The notes beneath the pieces are model-generated. The model did not search any database, was not told the origin of the DNA, and saw only the letters and a program-made list of their open reading frames with translations. A stretch of 64,000 nt of DNA from Paracoccaceae bacterium (lineage in GTDB: Bacteria > Pseudomonadota > Alphaproteobacteria > Rhodobacterales > Rhodobacteraceae). Below are positions 8,999-17,903 of the stretch, piece by piece. Position 1 is the first letter of the stretch. Each line of letters opens with the position of its first letter. The DNA is taken from positions 62,001 through 126,000 of the forward strand of contig JAOHEK010000001.1 in the NCBI GenBank assembly GCA_028097405.1. The letters run 5' to 3'. Both the position numbers and the translations under genes were made by a program.

Positions 8999-10191
8999 CG
9001 ATGCACCGTTTGGGAACATTTGAAGGCCTGACCCTTGAGGTCCACCGTTCGATCACTGCAATACCGCCTTTGGTTTGGGACGATTTAATCGGAGATGACC
9101 AGCCTTTGGTGTCGCACGCGCACCTAAGTGCGCTTGAGCGCAGCGGTCTGACTTTGCCCGACCATGGAATTCAGGCGCGCTACATCTTAGCGCACTCGGC
9201 TGATGGAGAACCTCGTGCAGGCGTACCGGCCTTCTTGAAATCCAATTCTTCCGGTGAGTTGGGCGTCGATCTGGGATTGCCCATGGCGCACGAAAGAATG
9301 TCGGGACCATACTATCCGAAACTACAGGTCGAAGTGCCCTTTAGCCTGATCCCCGGCCCGCGCCTTCTGGTCGCCGGGGCGAAAGATCCACAGGTGGCAC
9401 GAACCGCTCTCTTGTCGGGTCTTCAAGTACTGGCTGAAACCGAAGGCGCGCAGTCCATCCATATCAGCTATATGCAAGACGCAGACCGGCACGCCGCAGA
9501 AGCCGCAGGCTACCTTATAGCAGAGACAACCAACTTCTTATGGCGCAACGCAAGGGATGATGATTTTGAGTCTTGGGTCGCCGGAATGCATAAAAAGGCA
9601 AGAAAACGGGTTCGGGACGAATACTATGCGCATCTGGATGCGGGGATTGAATTTCGCGTCACAAAAGGCGAGGCGCTGTCGGACACAGGCGGTGACGTTA
9701 CGTTTCGACGCTACTGCGCGACCTATCAAACACATGGAACGGACATCTGGTTGAACAAGCGCTATTTCAACGAGGTGTCCCAGACAATGGGCGACCAGAT
9801 TGAATTGCACGAAGCTTATGAAGGCGAAGCCTGGCTTGGCGGATTCTACTGCTGGACGTTTGGCGACAGGCTGTGTGCAGTACATTGGCTTGCCGAAGAA
9901 GCGCGGCGAAATCTGACGTTTGGAGCGATCTACAGTACTATTGCTGACGCAACATCACGCGGCATAAAAACGATAGATTTCGGCCCTTTAAGCCCACACA
10001 AAGTGTATCGCGGCGTCGCCCCTGAGGCCGTACCTCACGCAATGCACTTTTTGAACGCTGACTTTCACGCCTTGGCCGACACGGTTCTTGCCAAACGCAA
10101 CGACGTGGCACGCAACGATCGCGCCGAGCTTGAAAAGCGATTGCCCTTTCAGACGTCCCTAACAAAAGGCGAAATCGATGAACGTCAGTAG
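8995..10191 (+). CDS. FemAB/GNAT-like transferase (DUF482, COG3146)
   Basis: The 398-aa sequence resembles the DUF482 'peptidoglycan recognition/FemAB-like' acyltransferase family: HLSALERSG near the N-terminus, GPYYPKLQ, and a GNAT-type C-terminal half with KRYFNEV, GGFYCWTFGDRLCAVHW and IDFGPLSPHKVYRG. Such proteins are thought to transfer acyl or aminoacyl groups to amines. The ATG at 8995 overlaps the GGT-like stop (ATGA), and its own stop lies 14 bp inside the thioesterase gene. In this context it is a plausible partner accepting an activated group from the carrier protein of the last gene; that is inference. Confidence 0.75.
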   Translation: MTMHRLGTFEGLTLEVHRSITAIPPLVWDDLIGDDQPLVSHAHLSALERSGLTLPDHGIQARYILAHSADGEPRAGVPAFLKSNSSGELGVDLGLPMAHERMSGPYYPKLQVEVPFSLIPGPRLLVAGAKDPQVARTALLSGLQVLAETEGAQSIHISYMQDADRHAAEAAGYLIAETTNFLWRNARDDDFESWVAGMHKKARKRVRDEYYAHLDAGIEFRVTKGEALSDTGGDVTFRRYCATYQTHGTDIWLNKRYFNEVSQTMGDQIELHEAYEGEAWLGGFYCWTFGDRLCAVHWLAEEARRNLTFGAIYSTIADATSRGIKTIDFGPLSPHKVYRGVAPEAVPHAMHFLNADFHALADTVLAKRNDVARNDRAELEKRLPFQTSLTKGEIDERQ

Positions 10192-11011
10192 TCTTCGCTC
10201 ATTTGCGTCTCAGACGTTGGTTCCCATCCGCCCCTCGGAATCCGACTGCATGCTCGTCTTTATGCCCGACCGTGGCGGCAACTTTCTGTACGCGCGCGAA
10301 TTGGTCCAGACATTGCCAGACGACATCGGATGCTACGGCATGCGCATTCCTTCCCTTCTGTTGACGTCCGATGAACCTTTGACCTTTCAGCAGATCTGCG
10401 CTGAACTGGCGCGGGATCTTGAAGCTGCTGCTGGTGAATGTCGCCTGCACCTTGCTGGATTTTCCTTCGCTGGCCTTTTGGCCTTTGAGACGGCGCGCGC
10501 GCTGTCAACTGGTCCAGCAGCAGCAGAGGCCGTTTGGTTATTTGACACGCGTGCGCACCGATTGCATTGGACGTCGATGTTTCGTCATGCCCCCCTTAGA
10601 GAGACGTCCAGATTATTCCGTTATTTCTGGCAGAATTGGCAATCAGTGATCGGACTGCAAAAAGACGATATGATGTTAAGGCATCCGCGCCTTACGACCA
10701 TCGATCTTATGACGCATCATGTATCGTATCATCAGATAATGCGACGGCTTTACACGGCAATTAAAACTTACAAGCCAAAACCTTGGCGCTCTGCGCCGGT
10801 CACACTTTTTCGTGCCGATAAAGACGACGATACATTGCCGCCCTTTGATTTGGGGTGGACACAACTGACCGTAGGAAATGCCAAATTCGCTTCGCTTCCG
10901 GGAACCCATATGACGATTTTAAAAGACCCGATGTGTTGTGAACTTGCAGTCGCGAAGATCTACAATCGCACACGAGAACAAGCCAAGGATAAGCGCCATG
11001 GGCGACCATAA
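10178..11011 (+). CDS. Thioesterase-domain protein (NRPS type II-like)
   Basis: A 277-aa alpha/beta hydrolase of the NRPS/PKS thioesterase type. VFMPDRGG lies early and the nucleophile elbow is LAGFSFAGL with Ser96. An acidic loop follows FRADKDDD and the catalytic His is probably in PGTHMTIL. It would release or edit thioesters on the carrier domain encoded by the next gene. It overlaps the upstream transferase and the downstream ligase by 14 bp each, so translation of the four genes is tightly linked. It could be a releasing rather than a proofreading thioesterase; sequence does not decide. Confidence 0.8.
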   Translation: MNVSSLRSFASQTLVPIRPSESDCMLVFMPDRGGNFLYARELVQTLPDDIGCYGMRIPSLLLTSDEPLTFQQICAELARDLEAAAGECRLHLAGFSFAGLLAFETARALSTGPAAAEAVWLFDTRAHRLHWTSMFRHAPLRETSRLFRYFWQNWQSVIGLQKDDMMLRHPRLTTIDLMTHHVSYHQIMRRLYTAIKTYKPKPWRSAPVTLFRADKDDDTLPPFDLGWTQLTVGNAKFASLPGTHMTILKDPMCCELAVAKIYNRTREQAKDKRHGRP

Positions 11012-12722
11012 GAACGGAGCAGAATGTGCCAACAGGATTGATCAAGCACTTAAGCAAGCCGGCCCATTTGCGACCCTAGTCGATTGTGAGCTGACCCGCG
11101 ATGATCTTAGGAAATCTGCGATTGCCTTGGCTCATAAAATCGCAAGCATGGGGTTTGCACGCGGTGTCCGCGTGTTCGTTGCGACGAAGTCGGAACAAGC
11201 GACGATCATTGCGATCACGACGACCTTACGGATGGGACACACGTTGATTGTCGGCGACGCTCAGGCAACGCCCGACGCCACAGCGGCGTTGATCGCTCAT
11301 AGCCAGCCAGACATCGTTGTTAGTGACGTAAATCTTTTCGCCGGTACCGAGACCTTGCCTGTCATTCTGGCCGACAGTCTGACGCTCGCAACCTCAGACA
11401 CAGTCTTCCCCGAACGCGCAAACAATGACGTAGCGCTCATCGTGTTTACCTCGGCTACCACATCCCGGCCGAAAGCGGTCGAATTGACCTATGACAATCT
11501 TGCGGCCCAGTTTCAGATTTTCGCGGATGTGTATGGGTTCGACGGCGAAACGCGGCTGCTTAATCTTCTACCGCTTCATCACGTCGATGGGCTTGTTCGC
11601 GGACCAATCTCGGCGCTTTGGTTTGGCAGTGCATTGCTTCGCCCCAGAACATATTCGCTCAATACGCTCGGCGATATTTTGTCCGACGTGGCCCGCACCC
11701 GTGCGACGCACTTCATCACGGTGCCCGCCGTCTTACGCGCGATTGATCGATTTTCCGAAAGCCACGGCGATGCATTCCAATCGACGCAGTTTCGTTTCAT
11801 TCTATCCAGCGCAGATCATTTGGATGGACGGCTTTGGCAACGGATCGAAGACCGCTTTCGCGTGCCCGTCGCAAACGCTTATGGGCTAAGCGAGGTGGTC
11901 TGCGATGCCCTCATTGCGGGCCCCGACGACGCAACGCGCAAAGTTGGCACCATAGGGCGCGCATATGGCGTCGAAGCACATGTTGTCAACAGTGACGGCA
12001 CCCCCGCCGCCAAGGGTGAGGTCGGCGAATTGGTACTGGCAGGACCAACCGTGATGCGTGGTTATGTTGGTGACGCTGAGGCCTTCAGAAAGGCAATTCG
12101 CGACGGACGCTTCCACACTGGGGATCTTGTCCGGTGCACCGAAGATGACTTGTTCGAGTTCGTGGGCCGGGTCAAAAACGTGGTCGTTGTTGGAGGCGCT
12201 ACGATTTATCCTGAAGCCATCGGTGAGGTATTGCTGACCATGACCGGCGTCGGCGAGGCCTATGCCTTTGGTCTTAGCGATGATGTCAGAGGGGAACGCC
12301 TTGTCGCAGCCATGTCGCCAGAACCCGGGCTTACGCTGGACGAAAGTGCGATCTGGGCCGAGGCCCGTGCCCGTCTGGCCCCTGAACAATACCCCGCCGA
12401 GATCGTGTTTTTTGACCGCCTTCCCCGTAACGCGACTGGAAAAGTTCAACGTGATGCTATTATTCAAAAAGTTGAAGATGCCGGCAACGATGATGCGCAC
12501 CTAAACGTTTTTGAGATTGCGGCCCGGTGCTTTAAACAGCCTCTTGAAAGCCTTTCGTCCGCCTCGTCGCCTTTCAACACAGGCGGCTGGGATTCTTTAG
12601 CACATCTGGAATTCATCGAAGAGTTAGAATCCACTTATGGCATCATGCTGTCTCCGGTCGATATAGCCAGCCTGATGACTTTGTCTGACGCGATCGAAAT
12701 CACCGACAACGCCCGTAAATGA
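10998..12722 (+). CDS. Adenylation enzyme fused to acyl/peptidyl carrier protein
   Basis: ATG 10998 gives 574 aa. The first ~490 residues are an AMP-forming ligase: FTSATTSRPKAVELTYDN is a variant of the usual TSGTTGxPK loop, followed by NAYGLSEV, FHTGDLV, GRVKN and the C-terminal LPRNATGKVQ with its catalytic Lys. The last ~75 residues form a carrier domain with GGWDSLAHLE, where Ser533 should carry 4'-phosphopantetheine. The enzyme therefore activates an acid and loads it onto its own carrier. Whether the acid is an amino, aryl or fatty acid cannot be read. It is the last gene of the overlapping set and overlaps the thioesterase by 14 bp. Confidence 0.85.
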   Translation: MGDHKNGAECANRIDQALKQAGPFATLVDCELTRDDLRKSAIALAHKIASMGFARGVRVFVATKSEQATIIAITTTLRMGHTLIVGDAQATPDATAALIAHSQPDIVVSDVNLFAGTETLPVILADSLTLATSDTVFPERANNDVALIVFTSATTSRPKAVELTYDNLAAQFQIFADVYGFDGETRLLNLLPLHHVDGLVRGPISALWFGSALLRPRTYSLNTLGDILSDVARTRATHFITVPAVLRAIDRFSESHGDAFQSTQFRFILSSADHLDGRLWQRIEDRFRVPVANAYGLSEVVCDALIAGPDDATRKVGTIGRAYGVEAHVVNSDGTPAAKGEVGELVLAGPTVMRGYVGDAEAFRKAIRDGRFHTGDLVRCTEDDLFEFVGRVKNVVVVGGATIYPEAIGEVLLTMTGVGEAYAFGLSDDVRGERLVAAMSPEPGLTLDESAIWAEARARLAPEQYPAEIVFFDRLPRNATGKVQRDAIIQKVEDAGNDDAHLNVFEIAARCFKQPLESLSSASSPFNTGGWDSLAHLEFIEELESTYGIMLSPVDIASLMTLSDAIEITDNARK

Positions 12723-12880
12723 CCATATCTGACAACAATGCGCAGTTTCTATTGGAACCAGCATCACCCGAGGCGTCAGTCCGTTAGAAGCTCCCGCCAT
12801 TAAGTGCTTTGCCGAATTTGGCCTTACGGTTTTGCGATAGAATTGTTGTTCAACGCGCAAAAAATCGATATTAACGACAA

Positions 12881-13573
12881 ATGACGATATTACCCACCCC
12901 ATCCGTCCCACGTGACAAGGCGCCAGTGTCGTCGGCGACGCAGAACGCTTATCTGACGCTGCGAAAATTAATCGTGACGGGCGAACTAAATCCGGGCGAA
13001 AAGCTCAAAATCGAGACTTTGCGCGACCGGCTGCAAACCGGAGCTTCACCGATCCGCGAAGCCTTAAGCCTTTTGACGTCGGACAACCTAGTCGAACGGC
13101 TGGATCAACGCGGGTTTCGTGCGGCTCCAATCAACAGAACCAATTTCGAGGAAATCCTTGCCCTGCGCTGTGAACTGGAAGACATGGCACTGCGCAAAAG
13201 CCTCGCCAACCGAACCGAGGCTTGGGAAGAAAACGCCGTTCTTAGCCATCATCGCATGATCCGCGCACAGTCCAACGGGGCTGGGGATTTCGAAGACCTT
13301 CACAAGGCCTTTCACATGGCGCTTTTGGCCAATTGCGGCTGGCCTATCCTGGTGAAATTCTGCTCGCAACTTTATGATCTGAACATCCGCTATCGCTATA
13401 TTGCGGGCAAAGCGATGAACTATCAAAGCCGAGATGTTTCAGCCGAGCACATGGCAATCTTGGATGCAATTGTGGCCCGCGACGCGGACCTCGCTTCTGA
13501 CCATTTGCTAAGTCACTATAAAAAGACCGGAGCGTTTCTGAGCGGCATTCTGGACGGCATCGATCTGGCCTAG
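12881..13573 (+). CDS. GntR-family regulator, FCD (FadR) subgroup
   Basis: 230 aa with an N-terminal winged helix (AYLTLRKLIVTGELNPGEKL, then GASPIREALSLL) and a C-terminal all-helical FCD ligand domain with HKAFHMALL and H-containing helices that normally bind a metal and a small acid. It ends 4 bp from the convergent dioxygenase gene and could control that catabolic operon or the biosynthetic genes upstream. I see no strong ribosome site before the ATG. Confidence 0.85.
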   Translation: MTILPTPSVPRDKAPVSSATQNAYLTLRKLIVTGELNPGEKLKIETLRDRLQTGASPIREALSLLTSDNLVERLDQRGFRAAPINRTNFEEILALRCELEDMALRKSLANRTEAWEENAVLSHHRMIRAQSNGAGDFEDLHKAFHMALLANCGWPILVKFCSQLYDLNIRYRYIAGKAMNYQSRDVSAEHMAILDAIVARDADLASDHLLSHYKKTGAFLSGILDGIDLA

Positions 13574-13577
13574 GGTC

Positions 13578-14444
13578 TTATTCGCGCACCAACACCAGAT
13601 CAAAATCAACCTTGATGAAGGCTTCGTCTACTTTGCCCGACAGAGCAAAGCCCTCGGGGAACGATCCCGCCGGCATATGCTGATACTGCATCACCAAATC
13701 TTCGCGCACGCCAAAGACCGTATCCTGATCCAGATAAGGATCGTCCTCGGGGAACACTTCGGTCACCAGTGAGCGAAACCCATCTGCCTTGACAACGAAG
13801 TGCAGATGCGATGGCCGCCATGGATGCCGTCCGCAGGCGCGTAAAATGTCCCCGACCGGCCCGTCAGAGGGAACGGTGTATTCGACAGGTTTCACAGTGG
13901 TGAAGGCATAGCGCCCGTCCGCGCCCGTGGTTTGTAGCCCGTGAAACGAATAGGTGTCCTGATCCGGGTCTTGGCTAGAATACAGCCCGTTGGGAGCGGT
14001 CTGCCAGATGTCGACAGTGGCCCCTTCGATGGGATTGCCGTTGGTGTCTTTGACGATCCCTTCGGCCAGACAAACGGGGCCTTCGAAGCGGTCTTTCATA
14101 TCGCCACCGACTTCCAACGGTGGCGCACCCGAGATATGGAACGGACCCAAGACGCTGGACGAGGTACCTTCGGGTTTCGAGTTGATCATATCGACCAGCG
14201 AGGACAGCCCCATGACGTCGGACAAAAGCACAAATTCGTGGCGTTCCTCATCCGAGATCTCTCCCGCTTTTTCGACGAATTCAATTCCCTTTTCCCATTC
14301 CGCGTGGGTCAGGTTTACCTCTTTAGCGAAGGCGTGCAGATGCGTGACAAGGCTGCCCAGAACTTCGCGCAGACGTGGGTTCACGTCGTCTCCCATGTAC
14401 CCCAAAAAGGCTTCGGTAATGTTGTCTTTGGTTACGGTTCGCAT
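13578..14444 (-). CDS. Intradiol ring-cleavage dioxygenase (hydroxyquinol 1,2-type)
   Basis: The 288-aa product has the N-terminal intradiol dioxygenase helical domain (VMGLSSLVDMI) and the catalytic beta sandwich. Predicted Fe(III) ligands are Tyr155 (NGLYSS), Tyr189 (VEYTVPSDG), His213 and His215 (RPSHLHF). It cleaves a catechol or hydroxyquinol between its hydroxyls; the N-terminal pattern is closest to hydroxyquinol 1,2-dioxygenases, which give maleylacetate. ATG 14444 is preceded by AGGA at good spacing, so I prefer it to the upstream start. It follows the TRAP permease by 10 bp, and the operon suggests the transporter imports the aromatic substrate or a precursor. Confidence 0.85.
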   Translation of the reverse strand: MRTVTKDNITEAFLGYMGDDVNPRLREVLGSLVTHLHAFAKEVNLTHAEWEKGIEFVEKAGEISDEERHEFVLLSDVMGLSSLVDMINSKPEGTSSSVLGPFHISGAPPLEVGGDMKDRFEGPVCLAEGIVKDTNGNPIEGATVDIWQTAPNGLYSSQDPDQDTYSFHGLQTTGADGRYAFTTVKPVEYTVPSDGPVGDILRACGRHPWRPSHLHFVVKADGFRSLVTEVFPEDDPYLDQDTVFGVREDLVMQYQHMPAGSFPEGFALSGKVDEAFIKVDFDLVLVRE

Positions 14445-14454
14445 GTGGATCGTC

Positions 14455-15759
14455 CTAGATAAGAGCAAGGCTTAGGATTGGGAATTCAATCAGGATCAAC
14501 AAGACCAGCAGCATCACGAAGGCAAATGGGAAAGCGCCCATAAAGACGTCTTTCAGCGAAATGCGCGGGTCGTCCAGCGTGGCTTTGATGACAAAACACG
14601 AGATGCCCAAGGGCGGTGTCAAAAGACCGATCTCGGCTCCGACGACAGTGACGATGCCGAACCAGATCAGGCTCATCCCCATCGGTTCGACCAAGGGCAG
14701 AAATAATGGGACCACGATCAAGATGATCGACGCGGTGTCCAACAAGGTGCCAAGGAACAGCATCAGAAGAATATAGAAAATCATCACCGTCCAGAAACTG
14801 GCTTGCGAACCCTCAAGAAAACTGGCCAGTTCATTCGGAACACCAGCCAAGCCCAACATGCGGCTATACATCGAGGCCGCCGTGATCAAGAACAAAAGAA
14901 ACGCGGTGATATGGCCGGTTTGTAGTAAGGCATCCCAGAAGGCACGCGGCGACATTGACCTGCGCACAATGGCGATGAGTAAAGCCACCAAAGCGCCTGC
15001 TGCACCGGCTTCCACGGGGGTCAGCCAGCCGGTGTATATCCCGCCCAGAACGACAAGGATCAATCCGATGATGGGCAGCGTCTTTGAGGCAATCTCGCGC
15101 GGTGTCATCCGCTCGTAGTCTTCAGCGGGACGCCCTGCGATGAACCCCGGTGTGAACTTGCCCATCAGCCAAATCGCCGCGATGTAAGCAACAGCCAGCA
15201 TGATGCCCGGAATGACACCGGCCAAAAACATGTCGCCAACCGATTGTTCAGCCACAAAGGAATAGATAATCAGCATGGCCGAGGGTGGAATGATCATGCC
15301 CAAAACCGAAGAACCAGCCACCACGCCGACTGCAAAACGGGGGTTGTACCCGTGCTTCAACATTTGCGGGACCGAGACTTTGGAAAAGACCGAGGCCGAC
15401 GCAATCGATGAGCCGGTCACCGCTGCAAAGACCGCGTTTGCGCCAACCGTCGCCATTCCGATCCCGCCTTTGACTTTACGGAACCCAGTGCTCATTACCT
15501 CGTAGACATCGCTTCCAAGCCCCGCCTTTGAGACGATCAGCCCCATAAAGGTGAAAAGCGGAATGGTGGCGAAAGTGTACTCCATGGCCCCATCGCCGAC
15601 AGCCACTTTTAGCAAGTTCATCGCCAGCGTGAAGTTGTCCCGCATCAACCAGATTGACACGAAAGACACCGCACCCAAGGCAATCGGAATGTAAACGCCA
15701 AGATAGATCAGGATCACAATCGCCCCGACCGAAAGCATGCCAATCTCTAATGGGCTCAT
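14455..15759 (-). CDS. dctM: TRAP transporter large permease (DctM)
   Basis: A 434-aa, highly hydrophobic protein with the DctM pattern of about 12-13 membrane segments, including FVSIWLM, GSSIASASVFSKVSVPQM, a GMIIPPSAMLIIYS loop and GLLTPPLGI near the C-terminus. It is the sodium-coupled transport subunit of a tripartite carrier in the inner membrane. It overlaps the DctQ gene by 4 bp and precedes the dioxygenase gene by 10 bp, so all should be on one mRNA. Confidence 0.92.
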   Translation of the reverse strand: MSPLEIGMLSVGAIVILIYLGVYIPIALGAVSFVSIWLMRDNFTLAMNLLKVAVGDGAMEYTFATIPLFTFMGLIVSKAGLGSDVYEVMSTGFRKVKGGIGMATVGANAVFAAVTGSSIASASVFSKVSVPQMLKHGYNPRFAVGVVAGSSVLGMIIPPSAMLIIYSFVAEQSVGDMFLAGVIPGIMLAVAYIAAIWLMGKFTPGFIAGRPAEDYERMTPREIASKTLPIIGLILVVLGGIYTGWLTPVEAGAAGALVALLIAIVRRSMSPRAFWDALLQTGHITAFLLFLITAASMYSRMLGLAGVPNELASFLEGSQASFWTVMIFYILLMLFLGTLLDTASIILIVVPLFLPLVEPMGMSLIWFGIVTVVGAEIGLLTPPLGISCFVIKATLDDPRISLKDVFMGAFPFAFVMLLVLLILIEFPILSLALI

Positions 15760-16310
15760 TTGGCTGCCTCGTCAGACTCAGGAAGCAATCGCACCAGTTG
15801 AACATCGTCCGAGGGGCGGAACAGTTTCATGGCGAACAGAATAGCGCAAAGCCCCGCACTAAGCGTGATGACCAGTTTGATCGGCCACCAAGGGGCGGTA
15901 AAAATCCCGGGCACGCCAAAGAAGTCCTGCGTGTCCCACATATCGACGAATTCAGGATACATCGTCACGGCAATCGCACCCATGAACAGCATTGCAATAG
16001 TATTTATGAAGATCCGCAAGCCACGGCTGAACCTTGGGAAACGATGGCCGACAAGGTTTAGAAATCCGTCCGAGGCCGTCAACCGGTTGATCCGCACCAC
16101 GTCCGGCAGTTGCAGAAACACAATCAACACCATTGAAAATTGAACCACCTCAACCGCGCCGCGAAAGGGTTGATTGAAAACGCCCCGCGCCACCACGTCG
16201 AAATTTACGATGACAACAAGGCCAAGCACGACAAGCGTGCCCGCGATGTTAGCGGCAGTCGCGATGTATTTCGTCGCGACTGCCAACGTATCAAACCCTT
16301 TGCGGATCAT
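15756..16310 (-). CDS. dctQ: TRAP transporter small permease (DctQ)
   Basis: 184 aa with four hydrophobic segments and the DctQ signature region VNFDVVARGVFNQPFRGAVE. It forms the membrane complex with DctM. It begins 15 bp after the binding-protein gene and its stop overlaps the DctM start by 4 bp. Confidence 0.9.
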   Translation of the reverse strand: MIRKGFDTLAVATKYIATAANIAGTLVVLGLVVIVNFDVVARGVFNQPFRGAVEVVQFSMVLIVFLQLPDVVRINRLTASDGFLNLVGHRFPRFSRGLRIFINTIAMLFMGAIAVTMYPEFVDMWDTQDFFGVPGIFTAPWWPIKLVITLSAGLCAILFAMKLFRPSDDVQLVRLLPESDEAAK

Positions 16311-16325
16311 TTGCTTTTCCGGCGC

Positions 16326-17408
16326 TTAGTTCGTGGCCGAACCCGACCAGTCACGAACGCCATCATAGCCAGCAGCTTTCAGCTTACCAAGATAGGCTCC
16401 CAGCATTTCGCTGCCCTGCCCACCTGTTCCGTCCAGACCGGCGGCCCATTCGGATGCGATATTCGGGATTGCTGCGGCCCAAGCTTCACGATCGGCAGGA
16501 GACATATCAACGATTGTGCCACCGGCGGCGACATAAGCGTCGCGGCTTTCTGCTGCACGATCCATAGCGATGCCTGCCACGTGATCACGATATTCCACAG
16601 CGACGACCTGCAAAACGCCCTGCACTTCTTCGGGCAGACCATCCCAGTAATCTTTGTTCACTGTGATCGTCTTCGAGTTCACAGCGCCCAAGTCCGCTTT
16701 CAACATGTAAGGTGCCACTTCGGCGATCTTGAACGTCTTGGCAGCTTCGGGCCACAGCATCGCGTGATCCACAAGGCCGGTCTGAAGCATGTTGTAAAAG
16801 TCGGTCAAACCGCCACGCACACCGGCGGCACCGTCGATGCCTTCAAGATAGCGCAAGTTCATGCCAGCACCGGCAACTTTTTGACCTTCCAGATCGGACA
16901 GGGAATTGATCGGTTCTTTTGAAAACACCTGATAGGTGTCCAGCACAACGCCCGTGGCCAGATAGACTTGGTTCTGCTTTGCGAACTCGGCCTGCATGGT
17001 TGGATATTCTTTTGCGATCTCGTCAACGGCCTTGGCAACTGCGCGCGCATCGGGCGCTACAAAAGGCGTGACCGCAGAAATCGCTTGGCTTGGCAGTTTC
17101 GACGAATGGAAAATCGTGGTGACGATACCGATGTCGCCCAGACCCAACTTGACGCCTTCCAGAACACCCTTCGGCTTGACGATGGAACCGCCATAGCTTT
17201 CTTGCCATTCCATTTTGTAATTGCCGGTTTCAGCAAGCTTTTTATCAACCGCGGGAATAAAGAAATCCGTGAATTCCTTTACCCAAAGCGCACGCGCCGG
17301 ATAACCGTCGATAACCGTTGCTTTAATTGTTTCCGTCGCAAAAGCCGGAATTGCTGTTAGTGCGGCCAATGCCACGCCAAGACCTGCGTTTTTCAGTGCT
17401 TGTTTCAT
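16326..17408 (-). CDS. dctP: TRAP transporter substrate-binding protein (DctP family)
   Basis: A 360-aa periplasmic binding protein with a clear signal peptide (MKQALKNAGLGVALAALTA, cleavage after AFA). The DctP fold is recognisable from the ESYGGSIVKPKGVLEGVKLG region and from NLRYLEGIDGAAGVRG, the zone where the carboxylate-binding arginine lies in DctP proteins. With the dioxygenase downstream, an aromatic or dicarboxylic acid ligand is likely. AGGGAGGA just before the ATG is a strong ribosome site, as expected for the most abundant component. OsmC lies 39 bp upstream on the same strand. Confidence 0.9.
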   Translation of the reverse strand: MKQALKNAGLGVALAALTAIPAFATETIKATVIDGYPARALWVKEFTDFFIPAVDKKLAETGNYKMEWQESYGGSIVKPKGVLEGVKLGLGDIGIVTTIFHSSKLPSQAISAVTPFVAPDARAVAKAVDEIAKEYPTMQAEFAKQNQVYLATGVVLDTYQVFSKEPINSLSDLEGQKVAGAGMNLRYLEGIDGAAGVRGGLTDFYNMLQTGLVDHAMLWPEAAKTFKIAEVAPYMLKADLGAVNSKTITVNKDYWDGLPEEVQGVLQVVAVEYRDHVAGIAMDRAAESRDAYVAAGGTIVDMSPADREAWAAAIPNIASEWAAGLDGTGGQGSEMLGAYLGKLKAAGYDGVRDWSGSATN

Positions 17409-17447
17409 AGTGTCCTCCCTTAATAGTCGTTCGGTAAAAGGTCCTCC

Positions 17448-17903
17448 TCAGGCCTTTTGCCATGTGACGGTCATATCGGTGCCCGCCTGTTCATATAGTT
17501 TCGAGATCGGGCAGTACTTATCCGTCTCGGTCGCAACCTCATCGATCTCGGCCTGACTGGCCGAACCGTTCACCGTTACATTCAACCGAATGGCGACGAA
17601 CGGTACATCGACTTCTTCCATCAGCAAGACACCACGACGATCAAAGTCGACCTCCATGTTGAAATCGAGATGCCCAATATCGATCCCTAGCTTCTCGGCG
17701 CATTTGCTTCCGATCACATTGGTGCAGCCGATCAGAGCGGCGTAGGCCATTTCGGTTGGCGAAACGCCCTCATCCGTGCCACCGCGTGCGACAGGTTCGT
17801 CGATCACGGGCACATGGTTGCCCATGGCGACCTCGGACCGGGAATGGCTGGTGCCCTTGCCGCTGTATCTCAAAGTTAGCGTGGTTTTTTGTTTGATTGC
17901 CAT
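17448..17903 (-). CDS. OsmC/Ohr-family protein
   Basis: A 151-aa OsmC-fold protein. The two expected redox cysteines are Cys60 (ALIGCTN) and Cys131 (DKYCPIS), so it can act as a thiol peroxidase reducing organic or fatty acid hydroperoxides. It is the first gene of the apparent TRAP-dioxygenase operon, with GAGG before its ATG. A role in coping with peroxides or quinones during aromatic breakdown is plausible but not shown. Confidence 0.85.
   Translation of the reverse strand: MAIKQKTTLTLRYSGKGTSHSRSEVAMGNHVPVIDEPVARGGTDEGVSPTEMAYAALIGCTNVIGSKCAEKLGIDIGHLDFNMEVDFDRRGVLLMEEVDVPFVAIRLNVTVNGSASQAEIDEVATETDKYCPISKLYEQAGTDMTVTWQKA

Noticed and set aside
16140-16922. 260-codon plus-strand open frame
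   Set aside because: Antisense to the TRAP DctQ and DctP genes, which are certain; no protein features.
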